Shown here: positions 36,881 through 45,918 of the stretch, piece after piece
How the letters are laid out: every line of letters starts with the position of its first letter
Numbering within the stretch: position 1 is the first letter of the stretch
NCBI RefSeq assembly: GCF_015477355.1
Contig: NZ_JADLRJ010000006.1
Span: forward strand, 124,001-188,000
DNA: 64,000 nt
Direction of reading: 5' to 3'
From: Nocardia blacklockiae
GTDB lineage: Bacteria > Actinomycetota > Actinomycetes > Mycobacteriales > Mycobacteriaceae
The notes under the pieces: model-generated
Database searches by the model: none
What the model was told of the DNA's origin: nothing
Seen by the model: the letters and a program-made list of their open reading frames with translations, nothing else
Translations under genes and position numbers: made by a program

Positions 36881-38215
36881 GTGAATGCGATGACCAGGCG
36901 CGACACGGCACCGGGCCCGAAGCTGCCGATCGATATCCGGCGCTACCGCCGCGAGGCTGCCGGCCTGGCCCTCGGCCTGCACCGGCGGTACGGCGACATC
37001 GTCCGGTACCGGGTCGGGCCACAGCTGGTGCATTCGGTCGCCGCGCCGGAACTCGTCGGCGAGATCCTGCACGACCGCGACTCCTATCGGCGCGGCAAGG
37101 TCTACGGCGGGTTCGGCCTGTTCCTCGGCGACGGCATGCTCACTGCCGACGGCGAGAACTGGCGCGTCCGCCGCCGGGCCGGGCAGCCACACTTCCACAC
37201 CGGCCGGCTGCACGAGGCGATCCCGGCGCTGACGGCCGCGGTGCGGTCCTCGCTCGCCCGCTGGGAGGCGCGCGCGGCCGCGGGCGAACCGGTCGACCTG
37301 GTGCCGGAGGTCATGCGCCTGACCCTCGACGCCGTGTGCCGCGCGCTGTTCGGCGCGGCACTCGACGAGCGGGCCGAGCGGCTGGTCGCGCACGGCCCCG
37401 CCGTGCTGTCGGCCATGTTCCCGGGCAGCCCGGAGCAGCTGCTGCCGTCGTGGCTGCCGACCCCGGTGCGCCGCCGATTGCGTACCGCGCAGGGCGTTTT
37501 CGACGCCGTGACCGAAGAGTTGCTCGAGCGGTACGCGCGGGACCCCTCCGGTTCCGCGCTGCTCGCCGAGCTGTTCACCGCGCGCCGCCGCGACACCGGC
37601 GCGGCACTGACCAGAGCGCAGATCGCCGAGGAAGCGCGGACCTACCTGTGGACCGGCTACGAGACCACCGGCTGCGGGCTGGCCTGGACGCTGTTCGAAC
37701 TCGCCCGGCATCCGGACGTGCAGGAACGCGTCCGCGCCGAACTCGGCACGGTGCTCGGCGGGGAGGGTCCCAGCGCGGCGGACCTGCCCCGGCTGCGCTA
37801 TCTGCGGCAGGTCGTCGAGGAGGCGCTGCGGCTGCATCCGCCGATTCCCAGCTTTCCCCGGGAACCGGTGCGCGCCTTGCGGATCGGCGGCTACCGCGTC
37901 GCGGCCGGGAGCACCGTCTTCCTGGCTTCGCAAGTGGTGCACCGTGATCCGCGCTACTGGCCCGACCCCGACTCCTTCGATCCCGGCCGCTTCGCCCCGG
38001 AGCGCCCGAAACCGCTGCCCTACACCTATTTTCCCTTCGGCGGCGGCCCCCGGCGCTGCATCGGCGCACCATTGGCCGAGCTGGAACTGATCGTGGCGGT
38101 CGCGCTGATCGCCCAGCGCTTCGGCCTCGCCGTCGCACCGGGTCAGCGCGTGGACGAGCACTTCCTGATCTCGCTGCGACCGCGACCCGGGGTGCTGCTC
38201 ACACTGCGGCCGTGA
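36881..38215 (+). CDS. Cytochrome P450
   Basis: A 444-aa P450 with all class motifs: I-helix YLWTGYETTGCGLAWTLF (oxygen activation Thr), K-helix VVEEALRLHPP (ExxR), and haem loop YFPFGGGPRRCIGAPLAELE with C393 as axial ligand. There is no membrane anchor or reductase domain, so it needs separate redox partners. GTG 36881 is chosen because GGAGG lies 5 nt upstream; ATG 36890 is close behind. The divergent Fe-S/SCP2 protein could be functionally linked. Substrate unknown; hydrophobic-chain P450s share the SYRRGKVYGGFG region style. Confidence 0.93.
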   Translation: MNAMTRRDTAPGPKLPIDIRRYRREAAGLALGLHRRYGDIVRYRVGPQLVHSVAAPELVGEILHDRDSYRRGKVYGGFGLFLGDGMLTADGENWRVRRRAGQPHFHTGRLHEAIPALTAAVRSSLARWEARAAAGEPVDLVPEVMRLTLDAVCRALFGAALDERAERLVAHGPAVLSAMFPGSPEQLLPSWLPTPVRRRLRTAQGVFDAVTEELLERYARDPSGSALLAELFTARRRDTGAALTRAQIAEEARTYLWTGYETTGCGLAWTLFELARHPDVQERVRAELGTVLGGEGPSAADLPRLRYLRQVVEEALRLHPPIPSFPREPVRALRIGGYRVAAGSTVFLASQVVHRDPRYWPDPDSFDPGRFAPERPKPLPYTYFPFGGGPRRCIGAPLAELELIVAVALIAQRFGLAVAPGQRVDEHFLISLRPRPGVLLTLRP

Positions 38216-38221
38216 CCGGGA

Positions 38222-39451
38222 TCAGTGCAGGGCGCTGCCCGCCAGCCACTCGTCCCACGGGATGGTCCAGTCGCCGTTGTCCCACGACTGGAGCGGCGGG
38301 CCGGTGGTGTTGCGCACCTCCACGACGTCACCCGGAATCGACCAGTTGAAGAACCATCTGGCGTTCTCGCCGTTGAGGTTCAGACAGCCGTGCGAGGTGT
38401 TCTGACTGCCCTGCGCCCACACCGTCGAGTCCAGCTGGTGCAGGTAGATGCCGTCGCTGCTGATCCGGGTGGCCCAGTTGATGCTCTCCTTGTAGCCCAG
38501 CCGCGAGTTCACCGGCAGGCCGTAGCTGGCGGAGTCCATGATCACCGGGTTGCCCTTGTCCATCACGGTGTAGATGCCGCGCGGGGTGTTGAAGTAGATG
38601 GTCTTGCTGCCCACCTGCTCGCTGCCGCCGCGCCCCATCGAGGTGGGCATGGTGCGGATCAGCTGTCCGTTCTCGAAAACCTGCACCTGATGGGTGTTGT
38701 CGTCGGCGATCGAGATGTGCGAAGGCCCGATGGTGAAGGTGGTCTTGGAGTCCTCCTGGCCGTACATCCCCGAGCCCAGTTCCTGGCCGTAGATGTTCGC
38801 CGCGACCGTCACCTTGGTGTTCGGCGCCCAGTACTGCTGCGGCCGCCAGTGCGCGTTGCGGTCGTCGAGCCAGTACCACGAGCCCTGCACCGGCGGGTCC
38901 GAGGTCACGCTGAGGCGCTTCTCGGCGGCCGCGCGGTCCGGGATCGACTCGTCGAAATGCGCGACGATGACGGTGCCGACGCCGAAGGTGCCGCCCTCGG
39001 TCAGCGGCTGCCCGCCCGTGGTGGTCAGGTACGCCTTGGTCTGGTTGCGCGGCGTCAAGGTCGAGAAGGAAGCCGTCAAGGGACCGCTGGGACCGGTGAT
39101 GGTGACGCCCTGCGCGGTAACCTCGTAGGTATGGCCGTAACCGAGCGGTCCGGTCGGTTTCCAAGCCGTTTTGTCCGGTGTGAGAATCCCCTCCACCGGT
39201 TTGCCGTCCTCGTTGGTCATCGAGACCGACGTGAGAATGCCATCGGAGGTGGAGACCTCGATCTTGCCTAGCGGGTCGACATCCTCACTCCCGGCCGCCG
39301 GGGTCACCGAGAGCACCGGCGCCGCCGGCTTCGGTGTTGCCGGGCCCGGTTTCGATCCGGATCCCGACGAGGATGAGCACGCGGCCATCAGCATCGTCAC
39401 CAGGGCGAAAACACCCAATGCGACACCGAATCGGCAGCGGCGACCTGACAT
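38222..39451 (-). CDS. L,D-transpeptidase lipoprotein
   Basis: A 409-aa secreted peptidoglycan cross-linking enzyme forming 3-3 bonds. The signal peptide ends in the lipobox VTMLMAAC (C25), then a Ser/Gly/Pro linker. Two Ig-like domains span about 45-245 (APVLSVTPAAGSEDVDPLGK). The YkuD catalytic domain spans about 250-380 with SQNTSHGCLNLNGENARWFF, catalytic C356. A C-terminal extension (SWDNGDWTIPWDEWLAG) is typical of LdtMt2-type enzymes. AGGAG precedes ATG 39451. It converges on the P450 gene, 6 bp between stops. Confidence 0.95.
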   Translation of the reverse strand: MSGRRCRFGVALGVFALVTMLMAACSSSSGSGSKPGPATPKPAAPVLSVTPAAGSEDVDPLGKIEVSTSDGILTSVSMTNEDGKPVEGILTPDKTAWKPTGPLGYGHTYEVTAQGVTITGPSGPLTASFSTLTPRNQTKAYLTTTGGQPLTEGGTFGVGTVIVAHFDESIPDRAAAEKRLSVTSDPPVQGSWYWLDDRNAHWRPQQYWAPNTKVTVAANIYGQELGSGMYGQEDSKTTFTIGPSHISIADDNTHQVQVFENGQLIRTMPTSMGRGGSEQVGSKTIYFNTPRGIYTVMDKGNPVIMDSASYGLPVNSRLGYKESINWATRISSDGIYLHQLDSTVWAQGSQNTSHGCLNLNGENARWFFNWSIPGDVVEVRNTTGPPLQSWDNGDWTIPWDEWLAGSALH

Positions 39452-39682
39452 GGTGTCTCCTGCGCTCGCCGTGCGCCTGCCGAGCGAGTCCCCCGCAGCG
39501 CACCATCGCCTTACTGTCTTGCCCGGCAGTTTACGGGGAGACCCGGTGCGGTGGCACATCGAGGTGTTGCCCCACGTTTACGAAACGGTCGTACGGGTAC
39601 TCCAGTTACCGTTCTCTGTCCTCCGTAACCGTGCCGTCGCGGCACTGGGGCACCAGGCCGAGTATCTGTTAGGGAAGAAGCT

Positions 39683-40405
39683 ATGAGCGCGAACCTGATG
39701 ATCGTAGAAGACGACGACCGGGTCCGGAGCGCCCTGCGGCTGGCGATGGAGGATGAGGGCTACGACGTCGAGGAAGCCGAGGAAGCGGAGGACGCGCTCG
39801 AGCACCTGCGCGACAACGGCGCACCCGATGTGATGATCGTCGACCTGATGCTCGGGGAGATGGACGGCTTCACCTGTATTCGTGAGATCCGTCGCGATCA
39901 CGACGTGCCGATCATAGTGGTCAGCGCCCGTGACGATACTCACGACGTGGTGGCCGCGCTGGAGGCCGGGGCCGACGATTTCGTCACCAAGCCGTTCGAG
40001 ATCAAGGAGATCACCGCGCGCATGCGGGCGCTGCGCCGCCGCGCCCAGCAGTTCGCCGAGCCCGATCCGGAGCCCGCCGCCCCCGAGGAGATGGTGCTCG
40101 ACGCCGACCCGGACGAGCCGCTGGTGCTGTCGGTCGACGGCGGCACGGTGCGCCGCGGCGACGAGGAACTGCACCTGACGCTCACCGAGTTCCGGCTGCT
40201 CTGCGAACTCGCCGAAATGCCGGGCCGGGTGCTCTCGCGCAGCGTGTTGCTCGAAAGAGTCTGGGACCGTGGCTTCTTCGGCGACGAGCGGATCGTGGAC
40301 GTGCACGTGCGCCGGCTGCGCACCAAGATCGAGCGGGATCCCTCGGAGCCCAGCCTGGTGGTCACCGTACGAGGACTCGGTTATCGACTCGATGTCCAGC
40401 GCTGA
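39683..40405 (+). CDS. OmpR-family response regulator
   Basis: A 240-aa regulator similar to CseB-type proteins. The receiver has D54 in VMIVDLMLGEMDGF and DDFVTKPFEIKE with the conserved Lys. A winged-helix domain covers about 140-238 (LTLTEFRLLCELAEMPG, VDVHVRRLRTKIER, VTVRGLGYRLDV). An acidic linker separates the two. The ATG follows GGGAAGAAG. It is translationally coupled to the kinase gene, which begins 14 bp inside its 3' end. It is 1.1 kb upstream of the ectoine operon in the same direction. Confidence 0.93.
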   Translation: MSANLMIVEDDDRVRSALRLAMEDEGYDVEEAEEAEDALEHLRDNGAPDVMIVDLMLGEMDGFTCIREIRRDHDVPIIVVSARDDTHDVVAALEAGADDFVTKPFEIKEITARMRALRRRAQQFAEPDPEPAAPEEMVLDADPDEPLVLSVDGGTVRRGDEELHLTLTEFRLLCELAEMPGRVLSRSVLLERVWDRGFFGDERIVDVHVRRLRTKIERDPSEPSLVVTVRGLGYRLDVQR

Positions 40406-41408
40406 GTCGCGGGGCCTGCGCGAACTCGGTCGCCGAAGTCTGCGCGGCCGAGCGATTTTCGCCTTCGCCGTAGCGTCCGGGCTGGTGTCGGGACTGCTGG
40501 TGCTCGTCGTCTCCGCACTGCCCGGCGGCCTGTGGGTGACCCTGCCCGTGTGCCTGCTCGGCGGGGCCGCGATGGGCGCGGGTTTCGGGCTGTGGCTCTC
40601 GCGCCGGCTGCTGGTGCCGCTGCGGCGGCTGACCCGCACGGCCGCGCGCATCGCCTCGGGCGAACTCGGCACCCGGCTCTCGGACACCGACGACCCCGAT
40701 CTGGCGCCGACGGTCGACACCTTCAACACCATGGTCGATTCGTTGCAACGGCGTATCGATCGCGAGCGGCGGCTGGTCGGCGACGTGAGTCACGAACTGC
40801 GCACGCCGCTGACCACACTGACCACCAGCGTCGGCGTCATGTCCCGCTACGAGGACGAACTCCCGCAACGCTCGCGGCAGGCGCTGGTGCTGGTGCGCGC
40901 CGAACTGGAACACCTGCGCCGCCTGCTCGACGACCTGCTGGCGCTCGCCCGCGCGGAGGCTCGCATGCACCGCGCCGACGCCGAGCCGCTGTCGGTGCGC
41001 GAGTTGCTCACCCACACGCTGTCCGAACTGCGCTACCCGCCGGACCTGCTGACCGTCGCGGCCGACGCCACGGTGACCGGCCGCAAGCTGGAACTCGAAC
41101 GGGCGCTGGTGAATCTGCTCGAGAACGCCGACCGTCACGGCGGCGGCGTCATGCAGGTCGGCGTCGATCGCGTGGGCGCGCAGGTGGTGATCACCGTCGA
41201 CGACCACGGACCGGGCGTGGCTCCCCAGGACCGCGAACGCATCTTCGAACGTTTCGTGACGGTGCGCCGCGGCCGGCGCACGGTCGCGGGCACCGGCATC
41301 GGGCTGGCGCTCGTCGCCGAAACCGTTGCGGCGCACGGGGGAACGGTGGAGTGCACGGACCGGCCGGGAGGTGGGGCGCGCTTCGTCGTGCGGCTGCCGC
41401 GAACGTGA
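40392..41408 (+). CDS. Sensor histidine kinase
   Basis: A 338-aa kinase. Two membrane helices (about 20-42 and 47-70) are separated by a very short external loop, so sensing is probably within the membrane or through an accessory protein. HAMP (about 68-122) leads to HisKA with H134 in VGDVSHELRTPLTTL and HATPase motifs ALVNLLENADRHGGG, TVDDHGPGVAPQDR and GTGIGLALVAETV. ATG 40392 overlaps the regulator gene end. Only 84 bp separate it from ectA, so control of ectoine synthesis is a reasonable hypothesis. Confidence 0.92.
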   Translation: MSSAESRGLRELGRRSLRGRAIFAFAVASGLVSGLLVLVVSALPGGLWVTLPVCLLGGAAMGAGFGLWLSRRLLVPLRRLTRTAARIASGELGTRLSDTDDPDLAPTVDTFNTMVDSLQRRIDRERRLVGDVSHELRTPLTTLTTSVGVMSRYEDELPQRSRQALVLVRAELEHLRRLLDDLLALARAEARMHRADAEPLSVRELLTHTLSELRYPPDLLTVAADATVTGRKLELERALVNLLENADRHGGGVMQVGVDRVGAQVVITVDDHGPGVAPQDRERIFERFVTVRRGRRTVAGTGIGLALVAETVAAHGGTVECTDRPGGGARFVVRLPRT

Positions 41409-41492
41409 CGAAATTCACGGATTATACGGATGTAACACAACCGTAAAGTTCTCGACCGGTTGGCCTCAAAGAACTTTGGCAATTCTGGAAGG

Positions 41493-42083
41493 GTGATAGA
41501 GACCCGAACACGGATTACTCCATTCGGTTCCCCTCCTCCCGAACCACGCGAAAGCGATCGGGATACCTCTGCGCCGGCGGTCATTCGCACGCCGCGGCTC
41601 GGTGACGGGGCGCCGATGTGGCGTATTGCCGTCGAATCCCAGGTGTTGGATGCCAATTCGAGCTACGCGTATCTGCTGTGGTGCCGAGATTTTCGGGCAA
41701 CGTCCGTCGTCGCCGAAATAGGCTCGGAAATCGCCGGTTTCGTCACCGGATATCTCCGGCCCGAGGCGCCGGAGACGGTGTTCGTCTGGCAGGTCGCCGT
41801 CGACCCCGCCTTCCGCGGTCGCGGGCTGGGTGTGGCGATGCTGGAACACCTGGTCGACAACGTCGCCGAACACGGCGTGACCACGTTGGAGACCACCATC
41901 TCACCGGACAACGCGGCCTCGCGGACGATGTTCGCCTCGCTGGCGCGGCGCCGGGGAGCCGAGCTGACCCAGGAGTCGCTCTTCGAACCGCAAGATTTCC
42001 CGGACGGTCACGAATCGGAGGACCTGTACCGGATTGCGCCATTGCATTCTGTGGCGTTCACCACACGAAAGGATCATCGATGA
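41493..42083 (+). CDS. ectA: Diaminobutyrate acetyltransferase EctA
   Basis: A 196-aa GNAT enzyme that acetylates L-2,4-diaminobutyrate to N-gamma-acetyl-diaminobutyrate, step two of ectoine synthesis. Motifs: WRIAVESQVLDANSSYAYLL, VVAEIGSEIAGFVTGYLRPE and the acetyl-CoA loop VDPAFRGRGLGVAMLEHL. Start is uncertain: GTG 41493 has GGAAGG almost abutting it, and TTG 41460 lacks a ribosome-binding site. Its TGA overlaps the ectB ATG. First gene of ectABCD. Confidence 0.93.
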   Translation: MIETRTRITPFGSPPPEPRESDRDTSAPAVIRTPRLGDGAPMWRIAVESQVLDANSSYAYLLWCRDFRATSVVAEIGSEIAGFVTGYLRPEAPETVFVWQVAVDPAFRGRGLGVAMLEHLVDNVAEHGVTTLETTISPDNAASRTMFASLARRRGAELTQESLFEPQDFPDGHESEDLYRIAPLHSVAFTTRKDHR

Positions 42084-43342
42084 CCACCACTGAGATGACC
42101 GTTTTCGAATCGCTCGAATCCAATGTTCGTGGATACTGCCGATCTTGGCCCACACTGTTCGACACCGCCCAGGGATCCTGGATTCGCGACAGCAGCGGCC
42201 GGGACTATCTGGATTTCTTCGCCGGCGCCGGCGCGCTGAACTACGGGCACAACAATCCCGTGCTGAAACAGGCCCTCATCGATTACATCGCGGGTGACGG
42301 CATCACCCACGGCCTGGATATGTCGACCGTCGCCAAGCAGCATCTGCTGGAGACCATCGACAACGTGCTGCTGGGCCCGCGCGGCCTGGACTACAAGGTG
42401 CAGTTCCCCGGCCCGACCGGTGCGAACGCGGTCGAGGCGGCGCTGAAGCTGGCCCGCAAGGTCACCGGCCGCACCACGATTCTCAACTTCACCAACGCCT
42501 TTCACGGCATGACTCTGGGCGCGCTGTCGGTCACCGGCAACGCGGCCAAGCGCGCCGGCGCGGGAGTGCCGCTGGTGCACGTGAATCCGATGCCTTACGA
42601 CGGCTATCTCGAAGACGGCGACGGCCTGGCCTGGATGGCCAAGGCGCTCGACGACAATTCCTCCGGCGTGGACAAGCCGGCCGCGGTGATCGTGGAGACC
42701 GTGCAGGGTGAGGGCGGTGTCAACGTGTCGCGGGCCGAGTGGCTCAAGAACCTGTCGGAGCTGTGCGCCGCGCGCGGCATCCTGCTGATCGTCGACGACG
42801 TGCAGATGGGCTGCGGCCGCACCGGCCCGTTCTTCTCCTTCGAGATCGCCGGCATCACCCCCGACATCGTCACGCTGTCGAAGTCGATCGGCGGCTACGG
42901 CATGCCGCTGGCGCTGGTGCTGATGCGCCGCGAGCTCGACCAGTGGGCGCCCGGCGAGCACAACGGCACCTTCCGCGGCAACAACCCGGCCTTCGTGACC
43001 GCGACCGCCGCGCTCGAGCACTTCTGGTCCGACGGCCGGCTCGAGGAGGCCACCGCGGCCAAGGGCGCGCGCATCCACAAGTCCTTCAGCGCGCTGTCGG
43101 ACAACTACGAGGGCGTGTCCACCCGCGGCCGCGGGCTGGTGCACGGCTTGGTGTTCGACGAGCCCTCGGAGGCGAACAAGGTCAGCCGGATCGCCTTCGA
43201 GCAGGGGTTGCTGGTGGAGACCTCGGGCGCGCAGGATGAGGTCGTGAAGCTGCTCCCGCCGCTGACCATCACCGACGATGAACTCGACCACGGCCTGGGC
43301 ATCCTGGGCAACGCGGTCGACATGGCCCGAGGAGGAAACTGA
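42080..43342 (+). CDS. ectB: Diaminobutyrate-2-oxoglutarate transaminase EctB
   Basis: A 420-aa class III PLP aminotransferase that makes L-2,4-diaminobutyrate from aspartate semialdehyde with glutamate. It starts MTTTEMTVFESLESNVRGYC and has FFAGAGALNYGHNNPVLKQ, VETVQGEGGVNVSRAEWL, DDVQMGCGRTGPFFSFE and the PLP lysine in TLSKSIGGYGMPLALV. ATG overlaps the ectA stop. ectC starts 3 bp after its stop. Confidence 0.98.
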   Translation: MTTTEMTVFESLESNVRGYCRSWPTLFDTAQGSWIRDSSGRDYLDFFAGAGALNYGHNNPVLKQALIDYIAGDGITHGLDMSTVAKQHLLETIDNVLLGPRGLDYKVQFPGPTGANAVEAALKLARKVTGRTTILNFTNAFHGMTLGALSVTGNAAKRAGAGVPLVHVNPMPYDGYLEDGDGLAWMAKALDDNSSGVDKPAAVIVETVQGEGGVNVSRAEWLKNLSELCAARGILLIVDDVQMGCGRTGPFFSFEIAGITPDIVTLSKSIGGYGMPLALVLMRRELDQWAPGEHNGTFRGNNPAFVTATAALEHFWSDGRLEEATAAKGARIHKSFSALSDNYEGVSTRGRGLVHGLVFDEPSEANKVSRIAFEQGLLVETSGAQDEVVKLLPPLTITDDELDHGLGILGNAVDMARGGN

Positions 43343-43345
43343 CCC

Positions 43346-43738
43346 ATGATCGTTCGCACCACGGAAGAGATCACCGGCACCGACCGCGACGTCGCGGATG
43401 CCGGGTGGCGCAGCAAGCGCATCGTGCTCGGCGGCGACAAGGTCGGCTTCTCCTTCCACGAGACCACGATTCAAGCGGGCACCGTGCACGAGTTCCATTA
43501 CGCCAACCACGTCGAGGCGGTGTGGTTGATCGAGGGTGAGGCCACTCTCACCGATCTCACGAACGTTGTCAGCTACGAATTGGGGCCTGGCTCCATGTAT
43601 CTGCTGAACGGACACGAACGGCATCGCATCGAGACACGCACGCAGATGCGCGCGTTGTGCGTGTTCAATCCGCCGGTCACGGGCCAGGAGGTGCACGACG
43701 AGAACGGCGTCTACCCGTTGGTCGCCGTTCCAGAGTAG
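43346..43738 (+). CDS. ectC: Ectoine synthase EctC
   Basis: A 130-aa cupin that cyclises N-acetyl-diaminobutyrate to ectoine. It starts MIVRTTEEITGTDRDVA and has WRSKRIVLGGDKVGFSFHET, VEAVWLIEGEATLTDL and LLNGHERHRIETRTQMR. GAGGAGG precedes the ATG. It sits between ectB and ectD and is complete. Confidence 0.98.
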   Translation: MIVRTTEEITGTDRDVADAGWRSKRIVLGGDKVGFSFHETTIQAGTVHEFHYANHVEAVWLIEGEATLTDLTNVVSYELGPGSMYLLNGHERHRIETRTQMRALCVFNPPVTGQEVHDENGVYPLVAVPE

Positions 43739-43757
43739 GTAGGAGGACAACACCGCG

Positions 43758-44642
43758 ATGACGTTGGCCGACAGTCGAATCGATCGTTACCGCACCCGCA
43801 CCCTGACCGCGGTGCCGCCGATCGAACGCAGCGATCCGACCGTGTGGGGGCGGATCACGTCGCCGGAACTGGCGACTTTCGACGACGACGGGTACGCGAT
43901 CATCGACCAGCTGCTGTCGCCGGAGGAGGTGGCCGATTACTCCTTCGAGATCGACCGCCTGGCAGCGGATCCCGAACTGCGCCTGGACGAACGGGTGATC
44001 ATCGAGAAGAAGTCGAACCGGGTGCGGTCGATCTTCGAGGTGCACAAGATCAGCCAGGCGGTCGCGGATCTGATCCGGGACGAGCGTGTGGTCGGGCTCG
44101 CCCGCCAGGTGCTCGGTTCCGAGGTGTACATCCACCAGAGCCGGGTCAATTACATGCCGGGCTTCGAGGGCGCGGGGTTCTACTGGCACTCCGACTTCGA
44201 GACCTGGCATGCCGAGGACGGGATGCCGTCCCCGCGCGCGGTCAGCCTGTCGATCGCGTTGACCGAGAACTATCCGTTCAACGGCAGCCTGATGGTGATG
44301 CCGGGCTCTCACCGCACGTTCGTGCCGTGTCAGGGTGAGACGCCGGCCGATCACTACCGGGAGTCGTTGCGGGAGCAGCAGATCGGGGTGCCGTCGCATG
44401 CCGACATCACCGATCTGGCCAACAAGCACGGCATCGCGCAGTTCACCGGGGCGCGCGGGTCGGCGTTGCTGTTCGATTCGAACGTCATGCACGCGTCGGC
44501 CAACAACATCACGCCGTTCCCGCGCTCGAACATCTTCCTGGTGTTCAACAGCGTGGAGAACACCCTCGCGCCCGAGCCGTACGCGGCCCGGGAGATCCGG
44601 CCGACGTACATCGCGAGCCGGGACTACACCCCGGTGCGATAG
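43758..44642 (+). CDS. ectD: Ectoine 5-hydroxylase EctD
   Basis: A 294-aa Fe(II)/2-oxoglutarate dioxygenase converting ectoine to 5-hydroxyectoine. Iron ligands are the His and Asp in FYWHSDFETWHAEDG and the distal His in NVMHASANNITPF; the 2-oxoglutarate arginine is in FPRSNIFLVFN. AGGAGG lies rather far (about 11-12 nt) upstream of the ATG. Last gene of the operon. The organism should make both ectoine and hydroxyectoine. Confidence 0.97.
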   Translation: MTLADSRIDRYRTRTLTAVPPIERSDPTVWGRITSPELATFDDDGYAIIDQLLSPEEVADYSFEIDRLAADPELRLDERVIIEKKSNRVRSIFEVHKISQAVADLIRDERVVGLARQVLGSEVYIHQSRVNYMPGFEGAGFYWHSDFETWHAEDGMPSPRAVSLSIALTENYPFNGSLMVMPGSHRTFVPCQGETPADHYRESLREQQIGVPSHADITDLANKHGIAQFTGARGSALLFDSNVMHASANNITPFPRSNIFLVFNSVENTLAPEPYAAREIRPTYIASRDYTPVR

Positions 44643-44728
44643 CACGCCGCGCCGCGCAACGGGGCGCGGCGTGGAGTCGGGCCCGGCCGCCGAGCGAGCG
44701 CATCTTCAGGTGCGGCCGGACACCGAAA

Positions 44729-44773
44729 GACGAGGCGCCGCCCGCTTCCCTCGGAAGCGAGCGGCGCCTCGTC
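44729..44773. terminator. Long bidirectional terminator between ectD and acyl-CoA dehydrogenase genes
   Basis: Outer arms GACGAGGCGCCGC (44729-44741) and complement (44761-44773) plus inner arms CGCTTCC (44743-44749) and complement (44753-44759) form a 20-bp stem with one C/A mismatch and a 3-nt loop. It lies between convergent stops. Confidence 0.85.
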
Positions 44774-44788
44774 GGTGTCGCAGCCGGC

Positions 44789-45916
44789 TCAGGACTGGCG
44801 GGTGAGAGCCGCGTACCGGGCGATGTGGTGGTCGGCCGGACCCCACTCGTACTGCACCGCGGTGAGGCGCTTGAAGAAGTGGCCGATGGGCAGTTCCTCC
44901 GTCATGCCCATGGCGCCGTGCAACTGCACCGAGTGCTGGCCGAGGAAGCGCGCGGCGCGCGCCACGGTGGCCTTGGCGGCGGCCGCCGCGCGGGCCCGCT
45001 CACGCGGCTCGGCGGCCAGCTTCAAGGTGACGAGATACGTTGCGGCAACGGCCTGTTCGAGTTCCAGATGCATGTCGACCATGCGGTGCTGCAACACCTG
45101 GAAGCTGCCGATCGGCACGCCGAACTGCTGGCGCTGCTTGGCGTAGGCCACGGTGTCGGCCAGCACCTTGCGCATGCCGCCGACCGCCTCCGCCGCGATC
45201 GCGGCGATCGCCTCGTCCACCGCGAGGGCGAGCGAATCGTCCGCGCCCCCTTCGGTTCCCAGCAGCGCGTCCGCGGGCACCCGCACGCCCGCGAACTCCA
45301 GATCGGCGGCCCGGCGCTCGTCGATGGTCCGGTACGGGTGCTGGGTGAGCCCCGCCGCGCCGGCCTCGACCACGAACAGCGACAGGCCCGGCGCGTCGGA
45401 GGTGCGGGCGGTGACCAGCAGGTGCGTCGCCAGCGGGGCGCTCGTCACGACCGTCTTCGCGCCGTCGAGCACCCAGTCGTCGCCGTCGCGCCGCGCGGTC
45501 GTCGACACCTTGCGCACGTCGTAGCCGGACTCGGCCTCCAGCGCCGCGAACGCCGTGACGACCGCGCCGGACACGATGCCGCGCAACAGTTCCGCGGCGC
45601 GCTCGCCGCCGGCGCGGCGCAGCAGGCCGCCGCCCAGCACGACGGTGTCCACGTACGGCTCGACGACCAGGGCGCCGCCCAGCGCCTCGGCGATGAGCAT
45701 GGTCTCGACCGCGCCGCCGCCGAAGCCGCCCACCTCCTCGGGCAGGCTGGCGCCGAGGATGCCGACCTCCTCGGCGAAGGCGCGCCAGATCTCCGGCTGC
45801 CAGCCGGCGCCCAGGCGGGCGGCCGCGCGGCTCTTCTCGAGGTCGTAGCGGGCGGCCAGGAAGTCGGTGACCGTATCGCGGAGCAGTTGCTGTTCGGCGG
45901 TGAATTCGAAGTCCAT
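44789..45916 (-). CDS. Acyl-CoA dehydrogenase (second gene of a pair)
   Basis: A 375-aa FadE-type protein. It starts MDFEFTAEQQLLRDTVTDFL and has GILGASLPEEVGGFGGGAVE, the FAD/CoA region AKQRQQFGVPIGSFQVLQHR, and QLHGAMGMTEELPIGHFFKR near the C-terminus. Adjacent mycobacterial FadE pairs often form alpha2-beta2 heterotetramers acting on steroid side-chain or other CoA thioesters, and this arrangement matches. Catalytic Glu not assignable by eye. It begins 2 bp after the partner gene's stop. Confidence 0.92.
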   Translation of the reverse strand: MDFEFTAEQQLLRDTVTDFLAARYDLEKSRAAARLGAGWQPEIWRAFAEEVGILGASLPEEVGGFGGGAVETMLIAEALGGALVVEPYVDTVVLGGGLLRRAGGERAAELLRGIVSGAVVTAFAALEAESGYDVRKVSTTARRDGDDWVLDGAKTVVTSAPLATHLLVTARTSDAPGLSLFVVEAGAAGLTQHPYRTIDERRAADLEFAGVRVPADALLGTEGGADDSLALAVDEAIAAIAAEAVGGMRKVLADTVAYAKQRQQFGVPIGSFQVLQHRMVDMHLELEQAVAATYLVTLKLAAEPRERARAAAAAKATVARAARFLGQHSVQLHGAMGMTEELPIGHFFKRLTAVQYEWGPADHHIARYAALTRQS

Positions 45917-45918
45917 GT

